From contig OZ017757.1 in the NCBI GenBank assembly GCA_963969365.1, positions 2,480,001 to 2,544,000 on the forward strand: a stretch of 64,000 nucleotides of DNA, given 5' to 3'. Positions 59,401 to 64,000 of the stretch are shown here, piece after piece (positions within the stretch are counted from its first letter, which is position 1; each line of letters starts with the position of its first letter). The stretch is from Asterochloris sp. CNOR1. Its lineage: Eukaryota; Chlorophyta; Trebouxiophyceae; Trebouxiales; Trebouxiaceae. Position numbers and translations under genes: made by a program. The notes beneath the pieces are model-generated. The model did no database searches, was not told the origin of the DNA, and saw only the letters and a program-made list of their open reading frames with translations.

Positions 59401-62400
59401 TGTTAGCAGCTCTGCATTATGAGCCAGCCTGTGTGTCTCAGGGGGGCTCAACCTCCTGAAGGGCCTGTGACTCCCTGTGGCCCTGTGCTGACTGCCACCA
59501 CAGCGATTGTGCTCAGCCGCTCCAGCCAGCTAGATCAGCATACCACAGCCTGGCCAGCCCACTTGGTTGGCATACCCTAGCCTGACCACGCCCAGGATGG
59601 ACCCCATCTCTGTGCAGCCTCATGTCTGAGCCTGCCACCCACAGCTGTGGCAGACTGCTTCCATCAGGCACCCAGGCAGGCCAGGCTGCACCTTGTCACA
59701 CTCCATTTGGGAAGGGGTGCAGGTTACAACCGGCAACTCACCAAGGAATGTCCCCTTTGCGTCCGCCAGCAGCCTGTTGAAGTGCTCTGTGGTCTCGACA
59801 TCTGCTGCCCCCTTGTCCCAGCGTATCCCATGATCCACCACACGGGGAAAGCGCAGGCTGTGATATGTATAGAACTCTCTGGACTGAATGCCACGAATGT
59901 CAGCAGTGACCTGCAGTGCAAGAGGGCATGTACAGATTGTGCTGAGGCGGAACGCACTCGCTTCAGGTACTGTAGGCGTCTGCAGTGACCTGTAGCGCAG
60001 GAAGGCATGGCACTGTGGAGCCCTTGCGACTATGCTCATAATGCTTGCCATCGGTGGAAACCGCACGTGCAACAGCATGCGGTGCAGCTGCACAGATCCC
60101 TGCAGCGCTTCAAACCACTGTGGCAGTATGCATGAGGACTGCACGCCCAGGCAGGCTGGCATTTTTTCACGCACCAAGGCTGACTTGGCGCCTCACTGGC
60201 TCTGGCAGGCCATAGGCAGGCGTGTTTAGGGTTTAGGGCGCAGAGTAGCCAAGGTGTGCCCAGCTTGCCTTCAGAACAAGCGATTGGTACGGGTCTTTCA
60301 CCCAGAAGTCTGGCCTCTCCTGCAGCCGCCCGGTCACTTTGTAGCATTTCGGCCAGTTCTTTCCAGTGTTGGGCATCAGGTGAGGCTGCAGACGCTCCCG
60401 CACTTGCATCTGCTGTGCGTCTGTCAGGCCTGAGCCCACCCTGCAGTGCATGGAGGTGGCGTGGCTGATGTGGGGGCCTACTGCTGCAAGTGTCTGGCGG
60501 GCATCAAGCCCCTCAGAGGCAGATGGGGCCGGTGTTGCCATGCGTCGGGCTGTTGAGGGTGGGCTCCTGGAGCATGAGACCAGGTGACAGTGCCCAGTTC
60601 ATCGCATGTGTTGCCCAGGTGACAGCATTTGTGATCCCGTCTGTGCCCACATCTGTGCCCACCACTGTGCCAGCATACAGGTCTGTGCCCGCCACTGTGC
60701 CAGCATGCAGAACTGCGACGCACAGAGGGGCCCTTGTGGTAGGTTGCCAGACTTCAACATGGACACATCATCTTCAGTCACAGGGTCATGTGATAGGCAT
60801 ACCATGCTCCTGTGCTGTCTTGTGAGCAATGGGCGCAACCTCCCAGGTCCTGCCCCTTCAGCCACAGTTGCCAGGCAAAGCTGGCTAGTAGTTGCCAGCA
60901 CATGCTGTCTGGCACTCTGGGCCTCACTTGCAGAAGCTGTGGAAGGTGTGCGGGTTGTCCTGGCCGTTCTTGGGCTCTTCAGCCAAAGCCAGAAGGTACT
61001 GAGACACCTCCCCTCCGTGCCTGCAGTGCCAGCAGCCAAGTCAGCAGGCACACACTCTCAAACACAACATGAGCGGCAACCCAGCACAGGGAGGTGATGG
61101 GCTGAGGTCGGCAGGACTACGCAGGACTACGACGTGAGACCTGAAGGCTGAGTAGCACCTGGAGCCATGTAGCAAAGCATCTGAGCCTGCACATGGCCAT
61201 GCAGGGAAGCCAGCATGAGGGTGCTGAATGCAGCCCAGCCCCGGTCACCACATGTCAAGGGATAGGCTGGCGCTGCAACACATTCAGGTGAACACAGCAA
61301 TGCAGTCAAGCCACACCAGTCCAGTCCATTCACGCAAATGCGGCATGACATTGCACCAAAATGAACCGACGAATGCTGTCAGGCTCAGCCTGCCCTCTCC
61401 TACACCCGAAAGCATTGGGGCTGGCACTCACCCATGCCAGAGCCAGACCTAGGGTGCTGATAACACCCAGCTTTTACCTGCCTTCGCCCCACATGGCGCC
61501 AATAATCAGGCAGTCCACATCTGCAGCATGAGTGTGGTCCGGCTTGATCTTGACCCAACACCCCGAACGATCATTGATCTGCCACTCTGAATGCAGGTCC
61601 TTGACAATGACGCCCTCCTCCTGCAGAGCAGCATTTCTTCGCTGGGATCTTAGGCCACACGCTGGGCCAGCTGTGGGCTCTCAAGAATACTCAGGATGCA
61701 TGTCCGTGACCGCAACATCCTGAAGAGCAGCTGCTGCTTGCTGAGGGTTTCGACCAAAACATTGGGGCTGACTGTGGGACCTTGAGAACAGTAAGGGTGC
61801 AGGTCCCTTGATCATTGTGCCGCTCTCCCACATGGCAGGCACTTCATGCTGAGATGGTTGGCCAAACATTGGACTGACTGTGACGCCTTAAGACAGTTCA
61901 GGGTGCATGTTGGCGACCACAACACCCCCTCCTGCAGGGCAGCCACTGCGTGCTGACATTTGTGTGGTCACATGTGGGATTGACCATGGGCCTTCAAGAA
62001 CACTCAGGGTGCAGAGTTTGAGATTCTGCGCAGGTACCAGTCCACAAGCCCTGATACTACAGACCACACCAGCTGACACAATGTGTCCTGTATCAGGCTG
62101 CAGGCTAGCACATGGCGGGTGCTGCCTTCAGCAGAGGGGGAGGTTGCTGCGCTTGGCCAGATCCTCTGCACATACTATGCAAGACGTAGAGGCTGCAGGG
62201 TCCCTGGTCAAACATGAGAGCAGCTGTGGGATGCCTGGCTATCAGTCAAAGGCCCAGCAAGTCTTTCAAGGCAGCAACAGGCTGAGATTGCCACTGCCCA
62301 ACAGTGAGGCGGTTCTGGGCCTTCTGGGTCCTTGGCAGGCACTGAAACTGCCATGGCTCATCCAAGACTCACCCCCAGGCTCAGTGCATGTTCATAGCCA

Positions 62401-63962
62401 GTCTGGATGTCTGCCACACTGTGCCCGATCCTGCAGGAGGGCTCATCGTGGTTCAAAATCGTCTCCCCGGGCGCCTGCACCACTAAGGCTGCCCACAGGT
62501 TGTTCAGTGGGTGCCCTGAGGGGGGCGCACGGCGAATGGCGCGCTTCAAGATGTGCTGTCGCTCCTTCAGTGACCGCTTGATGACACTCTGCAGGCAGCA
62601 AGGCAGAGGGAAGCTCAGGCGGGAGCTAGCTCAGGCCTGACTCCAGCACCTTCACAGGCACTGACTGCTTCCAGATCAGCTGTTTGAGCAATCTGTTGCA
62701 TGACATGGTGGGAAAGAGACATGCATTCGAATGTGACTTCAGCGAGCAGGGCTGCCTTTGAACTGGAGCAGTGTACAGGAGATGCACCGTTGCAGGATGT
62801 CTGGCGCTTCAGGTTGAGCTTGGCCGCGCAGGGCTGCTTAGTGCAGAAGAACTCAGAGGCCCAGCCCTGTATGAGGTACAGTCTGTGCCTCTCCGTGCAG
62901 AGGGACCATCACGCCAATTGCACTGACAGACGGCTTCATTGTGTCCCATGACCTAGTCAAGCCAGTCAGACATCAGCTCTGGCCTGGATTGCTCTCTGAA
63001 ACAACACACAGCAAAGTATTTGACTGCAGCTCACCCCGTCAGGCTCCAAGAACATGATGTCGAACACAACATAGGTGAGGCACAGCTCCCCCAGCACAGG
63101 CTCGCTGTAGTCTGGATCGGCTGTGTTCACCTCTGAGGTGTTCACTTTGTGGTCGGCAGGACGAGCATCCCGCGCGCCAAGCACCACGTTTTTGAGGTTC
63201 CCGAAGGGTTCAAAGCGCTTCCTGCAGGGGGTACATAGAGAGCATGGAAGACCATGCTTGTGAGGCTGCTCAAGGCATGTGGCTGCGTCTAACCCCTTGG
63301 CAGCCAGCATGTGTGGGAACCAAGCTTCAGCACCACACTGATAAAGCACAGCCAAAGTTTCTGCCACCAGCTGCCTGCTTGTTGGTCACAAACAATGCCT
63401 GCACGCAATTGTTGCATCTGCTCCTTTTCACCAAAGCAGGCGGACCAGGCAAGCCACAGATGATGCTGTGGTCTCATGTCCGACGTCTTTACACAGAAGG
63501 CAAGCAGTGTGCTCGTCCAGGTCTACATTCAAGCACAAAGCCTGCACAGCTGCAGGCCTGTACCAAGTCTGTTGGCAGCCAACTGCACTTCCAAGCAGCT
63601 CACCTGCTCACCATCAACACCAACAGACCTCTATCTGGCTGCATGGCGGCAGCACACTCAGGCTGCTAAGCTTTGCACTTTGTGTCTGTGAAACCTTGGA
63701 CGCCTTGCTGCAAGCTGTGCAGGCTCTGTAGACACGGCTGTGCTCCAAGCAGGGCTGTATGCATAAGCTAGAGGCAACCCAGGCCCTGACCTGCTCTTGT
63801 TCCACACAACGAACTCGCCGTCCAAGATGCAGCTCTCAGGGATGATCTGGAGAGCCGCGACGGCATTCATGACAGAGTACCATGACTGCGCACCATGCTC
63901 CTTGTTGTTCCTGCTCCAGTACTGGAACTTGTTCCCCATTCTGTGCAGCTGGATGCGTTCCC
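50406..63962 (-). CDS. LIG4: DNA ligase IV, 5' end outside window
   Basis: ATP-dependent ligase of non-homologous end joining. Twenty in-phase exons are visible, giving 1138 residues and a stop at 50406: 63962-63791, 63221-63035, 62588-62373, 61620-61478, 61020-60928, 60440-60269, 59910-59742, 58860-58721, 58192-58088, 57577-57404, 56608-56523, 56207-56118, 54724-54546, 54316-54186, 53834-53629, 53148-52990, 52708-52596, 51910-51800, 51454-51299, 51019-50406. The first begins just after the catalytic KxDG (GERIQLHRMGNKFQYWSRN), then ESCILDGEFVVWN, motif III YVVFDIMFL, motif IV EEGVIVKD, motif V WVKIKP, and the OB part ending SLRFPRVVDHGIRWDK. BRCT1 is in exons 9-10 (GWLRDCYEAKE), an XRCC4-binding-type linker follows, and BRCT2 ends SWVEAALDDLDIH. 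An unusual tail of about 330 residues follows. The DNA-binding domain and the lysine lie right of the window. One intron has a GC donor (60268). Confidence 0.94.
56690..56985. repeat. Two nested minisatellites in a LIG4 intron
   Basis: The left part repeats a unit of 36-40 bases around GGCAAGGCTGCAGGCAGCA(C/T)GCAT. The right part repeats a unit of 45-50 bases around TGTC(A/C)GTGGAGGCTGCAGGCAG. On the LIG4 strand each unit ends with a CTGCCTGCAG acceptor-like box, as in the true acceptor at 56609. Confidence 0.85.
60225..60238 (+). repeat. Interstitial plant-type telomere motif (TTTAGGG)2
   Basis: Two perfect adjoining TTTAGGG units lie in a LIG4 intron, just downstream (on the gene strand) of the exon at 60440-60269. 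Two such units by chance are very unlikely in 64 kb. Confidence 0.9.
60629..60715. repeat. Short minisatellite in a LIG4 intron
   Basis: Imperfect units around TGTGCCCACCACTGTGCCAG, with shorter TCTGTGCCCACA units at the left end, repeat about four times. Confidence 0.8.
61675..62000 (-). repeat. Three decayed tandem copies of the LIG4 motif IV exon start
   Basis: Units of about 105 bases lie upstream (on the gene strand) of the exon at 61620-61478. Translated on the minus strand they read LQDVAVTDMHPEYS, GTMIKGPAPL and GGGVVVANMHPELS at the position where the real exon reads EEGVIVKDLHSEW. Each keeps a CTGCAG-like or CATGG-like junction and loses the frame or meets a stop shortly after. Confidence 0.8.
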
Positions 63963-64000
63963 CTACAGGCACAGCAGCGTGTGCATTTGCCTCAAACTTG

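Noticed and set aside
1-64000. tRNA, rRNA or self-splicing introns
   Set aside because: None were noticed by eye, but a structural scan was not possible, so absence is not proven.

Overview
This window is nuclear DNA from a green alga, most likely a core chlorophyte (Trebouxiophyceae-like or a relative). The genes carry many short spliceosomal introns, nearly all GT..AG with an acceptor of the form pyrimidines-CTGCAG, and GC content looks high. They include a plastid HCF101, a plastid-type DUF3054 membrane protein, a SPATA17-like cilium protein and a tubby-like protein. A TGTAA polyadenylation signal follows RPS9, and one intron holds a plant-type (TTTAGGG)2 telomere motif. I saw no bacterial operons, ribosome binding sites or CRISPR arrays. 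The exon models were built by hand from splice signals and checked by codon phase at every junction; transcripts would be the real test.

Layout. 1-10.3 kb is gene-poor: the N-lobe of a protein kinase running off the left edge (minus), a small hypothetical gene, and a degenerate kinase-like gene (plus), set in repeat-rich DNA. 10.4-15.6 kb is GPN1, a GPN-loop GTPase (minus). 16.0-22.1 kb is a tubby-like protein (plus), divergent from GPN1. 22.3-31.6 kb is a large coiled-coil protein with nuclear-type basic motifs and no recognised family (plus). 32.6-34.2 kb is a DUF3054 membrane protein (minus), 142 bp from RPS9 (34.3-36.9 kb, plus). 37.7-40.4 kb is a secreted FAS1-domain protein (plus). 40.9-47.2 kb is HCF101 (minus), divergent from the SPATA17-like gene (47.4-50.3 kb, plus). 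50.4 kb to the right edge is DNA ligase IV (minus), 3' complete, its 5' end outside the window.

The genes do not form a pathway; they are ordinary eukaryotic neighbours in several divergent or convergent pairs. The striking feature is in the introns. Again and again an intron holds decayed copies of the edge of a neighbouring exon together with its splice site, singly or as tandem arrays (tubby-like gene, coiled-coil gene, RPS9, HCF101, LIG4), and the 3' ends of the coiled-coil and DUF3054 genes have been tandemly duplicated as a block of about 0.8 kb. This splice-junction-centred duplication is the best candidate here for an undescribed process.
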